The notes below the pieces were generated by a model. It saw only the letters and a program-made list of their open reading frames with translations. It was not told where the DNA came from and did no database searches. DNA of 64,000 nucleotides from Methylobacterium soli (lineage in GTDB: Bacteria > Pseudomonadota > Alphaproteobacteria > Rhizobiales > Beijerinckiaceae), in contig NZ_VZZK01000021.1 in NCBI RefSeq assembly GCF_008806385.1, positions 40,275 to 104,274 of the forward strand, written 5' to 3'. Position 1 is the first letter of the stretch. Each line of letters begins with the position of its first letter. The position numbers and the translations under genes were made by a program. Positions 36,719-44,453 of this stretch are shown here, piece after piece.

Positions 36719-37447
36719 TTAGCGGCGAGCGAGGCTTGCGAGAGCGTTGTCGAGCATGCGGTCGATTTTACCGTAGACCTTGAGGCTCTCGATCGCCTGG
36801 TCGAGGAAGCAGAGGAGGGTGCGATCACCCTTCTTGACAGCCATGCCGAAGGGCTTTGGGTCGAACCTGTCCCCGATGTCGATGATCGAATAGCGCTCTG
36901 GATGGGCCGAGCCAGCCCGCAACATGGTCAGGTTGATCATGTCATTCGAGGCCGCGTCGGCTTCACCCTTGTCGATCGCATCGAGGTTTCCAGCACTGAG
37001 GGGGGTGATGACGAGCGTGGCGTCCAGAAGAGAGGGAAGCGCCGCGCGCATCCTGCGCAGCGAAACCGAGCCGTCAGTCACCGCGATGCGCTTGCCCTTC
37101 AGGTCCTCGAAACGAGTGATGGAGCTCTCCTTCGGAACGAGAAGCCCCTCCCGCGTCACGCAATAGGGCGCGGAGAAATCCACCTGCTCGGCGCGATCGG
37201 GCGTGATCGTCAACTGGGACACGACGAAATCGACGCGACCCTTCTGCAGATCCTGGATTCGTTCCGCGTCCGTGACCTGGAAGAAGTCGACATGGTCCGC
37301 CGAGCCGAAGATCTTCTCGCCCACAGCTCTCGCAAGATCCGCCTCGAATCCCGTGATGGTGCCGGTCTGCGGGCTCTTGTAGCCCATGCCTGGAATATCG
37401 AAGGAAACGCCCGCGATCAGCCGCCCGTCCGATTGAAACCGGTCCAT
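36719..37447 (-). CDS. amino-acid ABC transporter binding protein (SBP family 3) lacking its signal peptide
   Basis: A 242-residue family 3 solute-binding domain: FDIPGMGYKSPQTGTITGFE entry, VDFVVSQLTITPDRAEQVDF, and IAVTDGSVSLRRM are clear, and the domain runs to a normal end (SLKVYGKIDRMLDNALASLARR). The N-terminus begins MDRFQSDGRLIAGVSFDI with no export signal. Immediately upstream, on the same strand, lies the 3' end of an IS5-type transposase. So the gene has most likely been decapitated by a rearrangement, and its product would stay in the cytoplasm. Ligand (a polar amino acid) is a family inference. Confidence 0.7.
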   Translation of the reverse strand: MDRFQSDGRLIAGVSFDIPGMGYKSPQTGTITGFEADLARAVGEKIFGSADHVDFFQVTDAERIQDLQKGRVDFVVSQLTITPDRAEQVDFSAPYCVTREGLLVPKESSITRFEDLKGKRIAVTDGSVSLRRMRAALPSLLDATLVITPLSAGNLDAIDKGEADAASNDMINLTMLRAGSAHPERYSIIDIGDRFDPKPFGMAVKKGDRTLLCFLDQAIESLKVYGKIDRMLDNALASLARR

Positions 37448-37472
37448 AGCACCTCGCACCGCTTACGGTCTA

Positions 37473-37625
37473 TTAGGTCTTGAGCCAGTCGAGAGCCGCT
37501 GCGAGGGAGAGAACGCCCATGGCGCCTGAGGTGGTCTGCTCGTAGCGCGTTGCGGTAGCACGCCAATCTTTCAAGTGGGCCCAGTGCCGCTCGACCTGCT
37601 TGCGATTGTTGTCCATCCAGGCGGA
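37473..37625 (-). mobile_element. IS5-family-type transposase, C-terminal remnant
   Basis: The last ~50 codons of a DDE transposase on the minus strand: WMDNNRKQVERHWAHLKDW, followed by RATATRYEQTTSGAM and the hydrophobic end SLAAALDWLKT, then TAA. The E of the DDE triad probably lies in KQVERHW. This matches the typical IS5/IS1182-like end ('VER-F--LK-WR--ATRYDK'). No 5' part and no terminal inverted repeat could be found here. Confidence 0.7.
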
Positions 37626-37644
37626 GTAGGCAACACTCAGGATG

Positions 37645-37732
37645 CCTTGAGCGCAACGCGAGCACGAGGGTCGCCGTTTTCAGGTTGGTTCGCTTGCGCT
37701 TATCGGCCAACGCGGACAGCGACATCTCCACG
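37645..37732 (-). pseudogene. NUDIX hydrolase fragment (C-terminal block)
   Basis: About 29 codons on the minus strand encode MSLSALADKRKRTNLKTATL and then VLALRSRHPE. This matches the end of the NUDIX protein encoded at 2521-3090 (LSALAEMADQGRLTDLKTLT, VLALRARHP), with some substitutions. The fragment runs straight into the transposase remnant. Confidence 0.55.
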
Positions 37733-37989
37733 TGAGTGCGCCTTGGAGCCAATCCACTTAAGCTAGAGCACGGATCCCAAAACAAAAAATCGGCTTAATG
37801 AGCGCAGCCGCACATAGGGTGGTATCTACTTGGGAAGTTGCGTTATCATGCCAATATGGCTATTTTTATGTTTCGACGCGAGTGGTGCGACCAAGATCTT
37901 GCTATCGTAGTTGCTATTCGAAAACTAGTCTTAGATTTTATAAATTTGTCAAATTCCGGACGGAAAGCTCTAAAAAGGAGGATTCTTCC

Positions 37990-38235
37990 ATGCGATATTT
38001 GTCTCTTGTTATAGCTTTGGCTCTGGTTCCAATAAGCGCGGCGAGTGCCCAGCCAGGCGGTTCACCAGGAACAGAAGAGATAACACCCGCCCTTCGGCAG
38101 GCCTGTGATAGCGACTACAAGCGTCTTTGTTCGGGTATTCAACCTGGTGGTGGTCGTATCCTTCAGTGTTTCAGGACGCATGCGAAAGATCTGTCAGAGC
38201 CCTGTCGTAATGCGCTGTCTGATCACAAGTCATAA
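37990..38235 (+). CDS. small secreted protein with one cysteine-rich (GLG1-type) repeat
   Basis: An 81-residue peptide. A Sec signal (MRYLSLVIALALVPISAASA) precedes a mature domain with four cysteines in the pattern ACDSDYKRLCSG - ILQCFRTHAKDLSEPCRNAL. This is the Cys-rich repeat found in eukaryotic Golgi GLG1 and in small exported proteins of alphaproteobacteria. The ATG follows AAAAAGGAGGAT, an excellent ribosome site, and the upstream 200 bp are strongly AT-rich, unlike the surrounding DNA. Function unknown; probably periplasmic with two disulphides. Confidence 0.75.
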   Translation: MRYLSLVIALALVPISAASAQPGGSPGTEEITPALRQACDSDYKRLCSGIQPGGGRILQCFRTHAKDLSEPCRNALSDHKS

Positions 38236-38505
38236 GCGAAGAATTCTAATTTGCGGGCGCATCTAGGCTGAGCTAATCAAAGATTGCGCCCTTTGGGCGC
38301 AGTAGCTGAAAAGGGTGCCAGAGATTTAAAATGGAATCTATGTTAGATTTTACCTCTGGTTTGAAGGATAAACTTAGCGAATTATCTTGATGGCGTATGG
38401 GGATGGTGTATTCGCAGCCTTCTTCGACGCCAGATGATCCCCGCGGAGCTTTGTAGCGAAAATCTCTTTATTTCAGAACGCAACTCCAAGAAATAGGCTT
38501 CTGCG
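38236..38505. other. 270-bp AT-rich intergenic stretch
   Basis: Contains TTGCGCCCTTTGGGCGCAG, a short perfect dyad at about 38,285 (TGCGCCC/GGGCGCA) that could terminate the Cys-rich-repeat gene. No open frame of note. Confidence 0.4.
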
Positions 38506-38592
38506 ATGAAGACGCTGCTGGTCCCTGTCCTGGGTCGTGATGGTCTGAAGGCGATCGTCGACACCGCCTGCCTCGCCAGGCAGCGCTTCGGT
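38506..38592 (+). pseudogene. universal stress protein fragment, cut off by a repeat
   Basis: ATG at 38506 starts MKTLLVPVLGRDGLKAIVDT and continues ACLARQRFG. It parallels the start of the complete Usp protein at 39,072 (MKTFFVPITEHDGLDTVVAT). After about 29 codons the sequence changes into a partial R2 repeat. Confidence 0.65.
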
Positions 38593-38645
38593 GCCGCCAA
38601 GCCTCTAGAAGGCCCAGGGCGGCTGCCAGCACGGTGAGCCATTAG
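38590..38645. repeat. repeat R2, partial copy D
   Basis: About 55 bp (GCCAAGCCTCTAGAAGGCCC, then AGGGCGGCTG-CAGC-CGGTGAGCCAT) identical in order to the middle of R2 copies A and C. It begins exactly where the Usp fragment ends. Confidence 0.6.
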
Positions 38646-38745
38646 GCGCCACCGATCGGCTACTCAGGCGTTTTAAGCTCAATGACGATCTGGGAAGGAG
38701 AAGCGTATTCGTGGCAACCCTGGGCTGCCTGGAGGAATCGGCCTG

Positions 38746-38901
38746 ATGCTCCTCGCCGCAACGGTCGCGCATGCCGAGCCACCGAAGCCGGCCGTGTTCG
38801 ACTTCCGACTCGCCCACCAGAGAGCTCTCAGGCCGACAGATGCCGACCGGGCACGACTCGGTCCGTTGATGCTACGCTCAATCAGAGAAACGGTGCCATG
38901 A
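38746..38901 (+). CDS. short frame resembling the N-terminus of a DUF2380-type secreted protein, probably a fragment
   Basis: A 51-codon frame, MLLAATVAHAEPPKPAVFDF then RLAHQRALRPTDADRARLG, ending at TGA 38901. The hydrophobic start with an AHAE cleavage-like site followed by AVFDF resembles DUF2380 proteins, but those are longer, so this is probably truncated. It is preceded by GGAGGAATCGGCCTG. Low confidence. Confidence 0.3.
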   Translation: MLLAATVAHAEPPKPAVFDFRLAHQRALRPTDADRARLGPLMLRSIRETVP

Positions 38902-39071
38902 GCGAGACCGGCGTCCGTTCCTCAACCTCTGGCCCTTTTCGTCGATGTTGTGCTGCAGCGCAAACTTCGACGTCGGCTCAGCAATCGTCACGCACGCTCC
39001 TGAGTGTTGGACGTTTCCATCCGAAGTCCCTCATGCCCGAGGGCAGCGTTTGCAGGGTGTAGGAGGGCGAG

Positions 39072-39917
39072 GTGAAGACGTTCTTTGTCCCAATCACCGA
39101 GCATGATGGACTCGATACCGTCGTCGCAACGGCTGCCCTTGCCGCCGAGCGCTTCGCTGGTGTTATCGAAGGGTCCTGCATCCTGCCCGCCCTCGCAGAC
39201 TACCTGGAGTTCGCTGACGAACTGCCGTGGTCACGTGGCGACCGAACACAGTGGGCTGATCGCTTACAAGCGGAAGAACTCGCCTTCCACGAGGCATTCG
39301 CAGCAGCCTTGACGCGGCGGGCGATCCGCGAGGCCGGCACACCCGGTTCTGGTCCGTGCTATCGCTGGCATGCCGGTCCGCTGGCTGGTGATCACGCCAT
39401 GAGCCAGTATTCGCGCTTGTTCAGCGTGACGGTGGTCAAGCGTCCTGCCTACGCCAAACCCAGTTTCAGCACGGATAGTTTCGAGGCGCTTCTCTTCGAG
39501 GGCGGTCGCCCGGTTCTGATCAGTCCGCCTACTCCTCCTACATCACTGGGCGAGAACATCTTGATCGCCTGGAACAGTTCGACAGAGGCGGCCCGTGCGG
39601 TTGCGCTTGCCATGCCATTCCTTCGACAAGCGAAGCACGTGGTCGTTTTGCAGGTCGAAGGCAGTAATGTTCCCGGTCCCTCCGCACAGGATTTTGCAAG
39701 TGTCCTAAAGGAGGAAGGAATTCCGGCGCGAGGTCGCACCATTCCGGCGAGTGAATTCAGCTCAGGTGAGGTCTTCTTGTTGGAAGCTCGAGCGCTCGGC
39801 TGCGATCTCTTGATCAAGGGTGCTTACACGCAGAGTCGCTTGCGCCAGTTTTTCTTCGGTGGTGCGACAAGCCACATTCTGCATCACGCGAACCTGCCGG
39901 TGCTCACGGCGCACTGA
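39072..39917 (+). CDS. universal stress protein (UspA) family protein, tandem-domain type
   Basis: A 281-residue protein with two Usp-like halves. The first begins MKTFFVPITEHDGLDTVVAT and is divergent. The second begins NILIAWNSSTEAARAVALAM and ends with GAYTQSRLRQFFFGGATSHIL, the G-x2-G-x9-G(S/T) ATP-site region in a variant form. Such proteins respond to stress and starvation; molecular partners are unknown. The ATG follows GGAGGGCGAGGTG. A fragment of a paralogue lies 480 bp upstream. Confidence 0.85.
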   Translation: MKTFFVPITEHDGLDTVVATAALAAERFAGVIEGSCILPALADYLEFADELPWSRGDRTQWADRLQAEELAFHEAFAAALTRRAIREAGTPGSGPCYRWHAGPLAGDHAMSQYSRLFSVTVVKRPAYAKPSFSTDSFEALLFEGGRPVLISPPTPPTSLGENILIAWNSSTEAARAVALAMPFLRQAKHVVVLQVEGSNVPGPSAQDFASVLKEEGIPARGRTIPASEFSSGEVFLLEARALGCDLLIKGAYTQSRLRQFFFGGATSHILHHANLPVLTAH

Positions 39918-39962
39918 CGCAGCCAACTCGCATCCGGTGCGAGCTGATGACGACTAGCACGA

Positions 39963-40316
39963 TCACGCGCTGGCGAGACCAACGATTGGTGCGCAGCGCG
40001 CCCGGAAAGTCCACTTGCCACTGGGAAGGCCGGCCCACTTCACCGGTTGCCCCGCAGCGAGCTGTTCCAGCGTCGCAGCACGGCTCTGGCACGCGTAGAG
40101 ACCGTTCCAGGGATGGGTTGCCGGGGACGTGCGAAGCGGCCGGCATTCGTCGTTCAGACAGGCGCGCAGTTCCAGTCGGTAGCCAATGGTCTCGGCGCGG
40201 GCCGACGTCAGCCAGCCGGCATAGATGACCAGAAAGCCGAACCAGGCCAGCCGTGAGCAGATGTGCCAGACCGCGAATGTCGGCTTTGCGTTTGAAGCAA
40301 CGGTGCGGGCAGTCAT
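39963..40316 (-). CDS. small exported hypothetical protein
   Basis: A 117-residue protein with a signal sequence (FAVWHICSRLAWFGFLVIYAGWLTSARAE) and a mature part with three cysteine-containing stretches: LRACLNDECRPLRT, GLYACQSRAA and FRARCAPIVG. ATG at 40316 has AAGGA at a good distance; ATG at 40325 is an alternative. No family recognised. It converges with the Usp gene. Confidence 0.5.
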   Translation of the reverse strand: MTARTVASNAKPTFAVWHICSRLAWFGFLVIYAGWLTSARAETIGYRLELRACLNDECRPLRTSPATHPWNGLYACQSRAATLEQLAAGQPVKWAGLPSGKWTFRARCAPIVGLASA

Positions 40317-40512
40317 CGAGTGCATCCTTGCGGCGCAAATCGAAGTGCCGAACAACCGACCTCGATTGCTAGGACTCGACAATGCCATCGCTGTCCTGCT
40401 GTCACTGTGACGTCCATCACGAGTTCCCAACAACCAGGGTTCCGGAGGACGTCCTTACGATTTCCGGCCGATGCGGAATGCCCTGAGAGTCGGGTGGGAC
40501 TTCGAGAAAAAC

Positions 40513-40834
40513 CCACACCGGCGGCCGCATCGCTCTCTGCTCGACGCCGCCGCGTTCTTTGCCTTGGGTCTCGCGACCAAGCCTCTCAGGAGGCACAGAG
40601 CGGCTTTTGGCAGGGCGAGCCATTTAAACCCGCATCGATGCTCGCGAATCCAGCCAGTGCGCCTGGTAGGCGATCCTGCAGCGCATTCTTACGAGAGCGA
40701 GGACATCCTTGCTGTTAGTCAACGGGCGTCAGGGCTGAGGGCGATACGACAATCGGATCCAGTCAAATGGACCTCAAGCGTATTCCCACCTGGAACGCCC
40801 CGATTTTTACTTTTCAACTAACGCTAGATCGAGA
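40513..40834. repeat. repeat R2, copy B (solo)
   Basis: A copy of R2 without an accompanying GIY-YIG gene or R1. It starts at ACCGGCGGCCGCATCGCTCT and keeps all landmarks (GGATCCAGTCAAATGGAC, TTTTCAACT) to about 40,834. To its left nothing of the nuclease gene is present. Confidence 0.75.
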
Positions 40835-40892
40835 GGGTGCTGGCTGATCGGAGGTTGTGGCCAATATCACGTTCGTGAAGCGCTCGAAGCGT

Positions 40893-41963
40893 TTAGCTAT
40901 GCCGGTGCCCGTGCCGATGGTGCAAATCCGGGTAATGGACGTGCTTGTGCCGCATCGGCTCGTGCCGGTGCCAGTGTGAATGCGGCTCCGTCGCTGGTCC
41001 GTCGTCAACGTGCTGGTGGTGCTCGTCATGCACGTGGCTGTGCTCGTGCTCCATCGCCTCATGCTCATGTTCATGATCGTGTCGCTCGGCCAGGTGAAAC
41101 CAGAGACCAATGCCCATGAGTAGCCCAGCGACAACGAGTTGCGCCGTCACTGGCTCATGCAAGAGCACCAAGGCCACTACCGCGCCGATGAAGGGCGCGA
41201 GAGAGAAATACGCCCCAGTCCGCGCTGCACCGAGATGACGTAAGGCCAGGACGAACAGCACGAGGCTGACGCCAACACCCAGGAACCCTACGATGGCCGC
41301 CGCGCTGATCGTGCCGATCGACGGGAGGTCTGCGCCTCGCGCCAGGCCCAGCGCGAGGTTCACGCTCCCGGCTGCGAGGCCCTTGATGAGGGAGATCAGC
41401 ACCGGGTCGGCCGAGGACAGCTTGCGGGTCAGGTTGTTGTCGATCCCCCAAGCAAGGCAAGCCGCTGCGATCAGCAGGGCGCCACGATCGAAGCGGACTC
41501 CCTGTCCCTGCCAGGACAGCACGACGGCTCCTGCGAGGATGGCCGCAGCCCCGAGCAGCAGCCGCTGGTCGACGTTCTCGCGGAACACCAGCCAGGCGAT
41601 CCCCATGGTCGCCAGCCCTTCGAGGTTGAGCAGCAACGAGCCCGAAGAGGCGGACGTCTGGGACAGGCCGAGCATCAGGAACAGCGGACCGGCGACGCCG
41701 CCGAACAGCACCACGACTGCCAGCCATGGCAGGTCAGAACGCCGTAAGGGTGCCTCCGGCGCCACGATGCCGAGCACCGCGCGTCCGGCGTGGACAGCGG
41801 AGAGACCGACACCTGCGCCCAGGTAGAGCAAGCCAGCGAGGAGCTGCGGATCCGTGCTGTCGAGCAGCAGCTTGGCGAAAGGTGCCGAAGCCCCGAACAG
41901 GATAGCCGAGGCGAGCGCCAGCGGCACGCCGGGCCACATGTGAGAGTGGGTATGATCAGGCAT
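40893..41963 (-). CDS. DMT/EamA-family transporter with His-rich C-terminal tail
   Basis: A 356-residue inner-membrane protein with ten helices in two EamA repeats (ILFGASAPFAKLLLD starts the first; LIAAACLAWGIDNNLTRKLS the second). The last ~55 residues are extraordinarily rich in His, Glu and Asp (RHDHEHEHEAMEHEHSHVHD and onward), and the N-terminus has HTHSH; both are likely metal-binding. ATG at 41963 is chosen over 42017. It lies at the end of the chrB-chrA-DUF1259 series on the same strand, so a role in metal or oxyanion export is likely, but the substrate is unknown. Confidence 0.87.
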   Translation of the reverse strand: MPDHTHSHMWPGVPLALASAILFGASAPFAKLLLDSTDPQLLAGLLYLGAGVGLSAVHAGRAVLGIVAPEAPLRRSDLPWLAVVVLFGGVAGPLFLMLGLSQTSASSGSLLLNLEGLATMGIAWLVFRENVDQRLLLGAAAILAGAVVLSWQGQGVRFDRGALLIAAACLAWGIDNNLTRKLSSADPVLISLIKGLAAGSVNLALGLARGADLPSIGTISAAAIVGFLGVGVSLVLFVLALRHLGAARTGAYFSLAPFIGAVVALVLLHEPVTAQLVVAGLLMGIGLWFHLAERHDHEHEHEAMEHEHSHVHDEHHQHVDDGPATEPHSHWHRHEPMRHKHVHYPDLHHRHGHRHS

Positions 41964-42038
41964 GTCGCACCTTAGCACCCGGCGGCTCACTCGCGCCGCC
42001 GGCGCCAACTCGAGCATCTGCGGATCGCAGTCGCCGCA

Positions 42039-42998
42039 TCAGGTTTTGGCGATTTTCACTTGGTCGAGGGCGTCGCGCAGCCCTTTCGCGAGCTTGGCCG
42101 CATCGTCGTTGGCCCAGAAGTGCATGAAGAACAGCCGCGGCTCGTCGTCGAGCATGTGGTTGTGCAAGGCCGTGACCTCTATGTCGTTGGCCCGCAGCGC
42201 TTTGATCACCGGGTTGACCTCGTCGGCCGTGAGCACGAAGTCACCGATGATGGCGGCCTTGCCGCCGCCGGTCGGCTGGAAATTGATGGCGATGGCCGAG
42301 CCCATCGCCTCCGGCACCACCATGCCGTGGTCCTTCGGCGTCTCTGCCCGGGGCACGCTAACGGCATAGACGCCACCGTTCACCTTACCCTTGCGCCCGA
42401 TGGTCCGTTCGATGGTCCCCGTGTCGAGGTCGAGCGCTTGATCCGGGACCGTAGCCTGCACTGGCACAGGCCCTTCTCCTGCCGAGGCTGGGCCAGCTTT
42501 GCCCGACGGTGGCGTCCCGCCGGCAGTCGCACCGCCGAAGGGAGTTCTGCTCGCGCCCAGAGCCTCGCGCAGCGTCTCGGAGAGCTTGCTCGGGGTCCCG
42601 TGTCCCGAGACGTGCATGTAGAGGGTGCTCGGCGAGGCGCGCAGGAGGTGGTTGTGCACGGCCGTGATCTCCACGCCGTTCTCGACCAGGCGCCTCATCA
42701 CCGGATTGACCTCGTCCTCCGTGAGCACGAGGTCGCCCATGACCATGACGTCGCTGTCACCCGTCTTCTGGAAGGCGAGCCATGAGCCCAAGGCGAACGC
42801 GGGCTTCAGCTGCACGCCGTCGAGCGTGACCTTGAGGTCGGTGCGAGGTAGCCCAACCCGGTAGACGTTGCCCGGCATCGCGGTCCCGGGCTTGCCGAGG
42901 CCCGTGGCGATGGCCTGCTGCCACTCCTCGGCCGCCGGTGCCGCGTTCACGCAGGCCACGAGGCCGAGGAGTGCGATGGTGCCGGTCGACAGACGCAT
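42039..42998 (-). CDS. exported DUF1259 / LppY-LpqO-type protein with two repeats
   Basis: A 319-residue protein with a Sec signal (TGTIALLGLVACVNAAPAAE) and an internal duplication. Each half has the pattern V(Y/-)RVGLPRTDLKV ... GDLVLTEDEVNPVMRRLVEN ... ITAVHNHLL near residues 50-120, and its counterpart TADEVNPVIKALRANDIEVT with ALHNHML near 250-290. The two HNH motifs may bind metal. ATG at 42998 follows GGAG; ATG at 43004 is possible. It is placed directly after chrA. Function unknown. Confidence 0.82.
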   Translation of the reverse strand: MRLSTGTIALLGLVACVNAAPAAEEWQQAIATGLGKPGTAMPGNVYRVGLPRTDLKVTLDGVQLKPAFALGSWLAFQKTGDSDVMVMGDLVLTEDEVNPVMRRLVENGVEITAVHNHLLRASPSTLYMHVSGHGTPSKLSETLREALGASRTPFGGATAGGTPPSGKAGPASAGEGPVPVQATVPDQALDLDTGTIERTIGRKGKVNGGVYAVSVPRAETPKDHGMVVPEAMGSAIAINFQPTGGGKAAIIGDFVLTADEVNPVIKALRANDIEVTALHNHMLDDEPRLFFMHFWANDDAAKLAKGLRDALDQVKIAKT

Positions 42999-43039
42999 GG
43001 TCATCTCCGTTGTTGTCGCTGTAGGTCTCCTGGATCGCG

Positions 43040-44452
43040 TCAGACCAGTCCTGTCAGGTGCAGGGCCATGCCGGTCGCGGAGCATGCTGCGAGGGTCAGG
43101 ATCATGCCGACCTTGAAGCGGAACACGGCAACGAGCGCTGCCACCGCGAGCAGCAGGGCGTAGGGGTTGAGGCTCGCGAGCACCGGCAGATCAACCCGGA
43201 TCGGGCCAGCCGCGAAGGGGCGCACCTCGGCAAAGATCGTGTGGAGCGCGAACCAGACCGCGAGGTTCAGGATGACGCCAACGACTGCCGCTGTGATGGC
43301 TGCCAGTGCCCCTGCCAGTGCTCGGTTGCCACGCAGCCGCTCGACGTAGGGCGCGCCGAGGGAAATCCAGAGGAAGCACGGCGCGAAGGTCACCCAGGTG
43401 GTGAGCAGGCCGCCGAGCGTCCCGGCCACGAGCGGCGGCAGCGCGCCGGGTGCCCGATAGGCTGCCAGGAAGCCGACGAACTGGGTCACCATGATCAGCG
43501 GCCCTGGCGTCGTCTCGGCCATGCCGAGCCCGTCCAGCATCTCACCTGGCTGGAGCCAGCCGTAATGGTCCACCGCCTGCTGGGCGACGTAGGCCAGCAC
43601 CGCGTAGGCGCCCCCGAAGGTCACCATCGCCATCTGCGAGAAGAACAGCGCGACCTGCGCGAACACATTGCCGGGCCCGAGCAGGACGAGGATGAGCGCC
43701 ACCGGCACCAGCCAGATCGCGCCCCAGATGCTCAGGACGCGCAGGGCGTGCCCGTGCGAGGGGCGCTCCTGCGGGAGCTCGTCGTCGCCGAGAAGATAGG
43801 GGCCACCATCGTCCTTACCGGAGGTGCCGTGCCCGCCGCCCGCCCGGAACTGCGGCAGCCCGGCCCGGCCACCGAAGTAGCCGATCACTCCTGCCGTTAG
43901 AACGATCAGCGGGAAAGGCACGTCGAGGAAGAAGATCGCCACGAAGGACGCGGCCGCGAGCGCGACCAGGACCCGGCTTTTGAGTGCCTTCCGGCCGATG
44001 CGCAGCACGGCTTGCGCAACGATCGCCAGCACCGCGGCTTTGAGGCCGAAGAACAGGCCGGCGACGAGACCGACATTGCCGTAGAGCGCGTAGATCCAGC
44101 TCAGGGCCATGATGGCGACGACGCCCGGCAGCACGAACAGGCCCCCAGCCAGAAGTCCGCCGCGGGTGCCGTGCATGAGCCAACCCACGTAGGTGGCGAG
44201 CTGCTGCGCCTCTGGCCCTGGCAGGAGCGTGCAGAAATTGAGGGCGTGCAGGAAGCGGTTTTCGGAGATCCAGCGCCGCTCCTCGACGAGGATGCGGTGC
44301 ATGACGGCGATCTGCCCGGCGGGGCCGCCGAACGAGAGCGCCGCGATCCGGGCCCAGATCGGCAGAGCCTGGGCGATCGTCACAGCTTGCGGGGCGGCAT
44401 GGGGGGTCGTCTCCTGCCTCGGAACGGAGTTGCTGAGAGCGGCACCGGCCAT
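43040..44452 (-). CDS. chrA: chromate efflux transporter ChrA (two-domain)
   Basis: A 470-residue CHR family membrane protein with two homologous halves. The first begins LPIWARIAALSFGGPAGQIA with the FGGPAGQ motif, NRFLHALNFCTLLPGPEAQQ. The second has MAMVTFGGAYAVLAYVAQQAV with FGG, and GLGMAETTPGPLIMVTQFVG. ChrA expels chromate and thereby protects from Cr(VI). The gap of 1 base to chrB upstream and the order chrB-chrA fit a chromate-resistance operon. The middle linker is hydrophilic and Gly/His-rich. Confidence 0.94.
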   Translation of the reverse strand: MAGAALSNSVPRQETTPHAAPQAVTIAQALPIWARIAALSFGGPAGQIAVMHRILVEERRWISENRFLHALNFCTLLPGPEAQQLATYVGWLMHGTRGGLLAGGLFVLPGVVAIMALSWIYALYGNVGLVAGLFFGLKAAVLAIVAQAVLRIGRKALKSRVLVALAAASFVAIFFLDVPFPLIVLTAGVIGYFGGRAGLPQFRAGGGHGTSGKDDGGPYLLGDDELPQERPSHGHALRVLSIWGAIWLVPVALILVLLGPGNVFAQVALFFSQMAMVTFGGAYAVLAYVAQQAVDHYGWLQPGEMLDGLGMAETTPGPLIMVTQFVGFLAAYRAPGALPPLVAGTLGGLLTTWVTFAPCFLWISLGAPYVERLRGNRALAGALAAITAAVVGVILNLAVWFALHTIFAEVRPFAAGPIRVDLPVLASLNPYALLLAVAALVAVFRFKVGMILTLAACSATGMALHLTGLV

Positions 44453-44453
44453 A

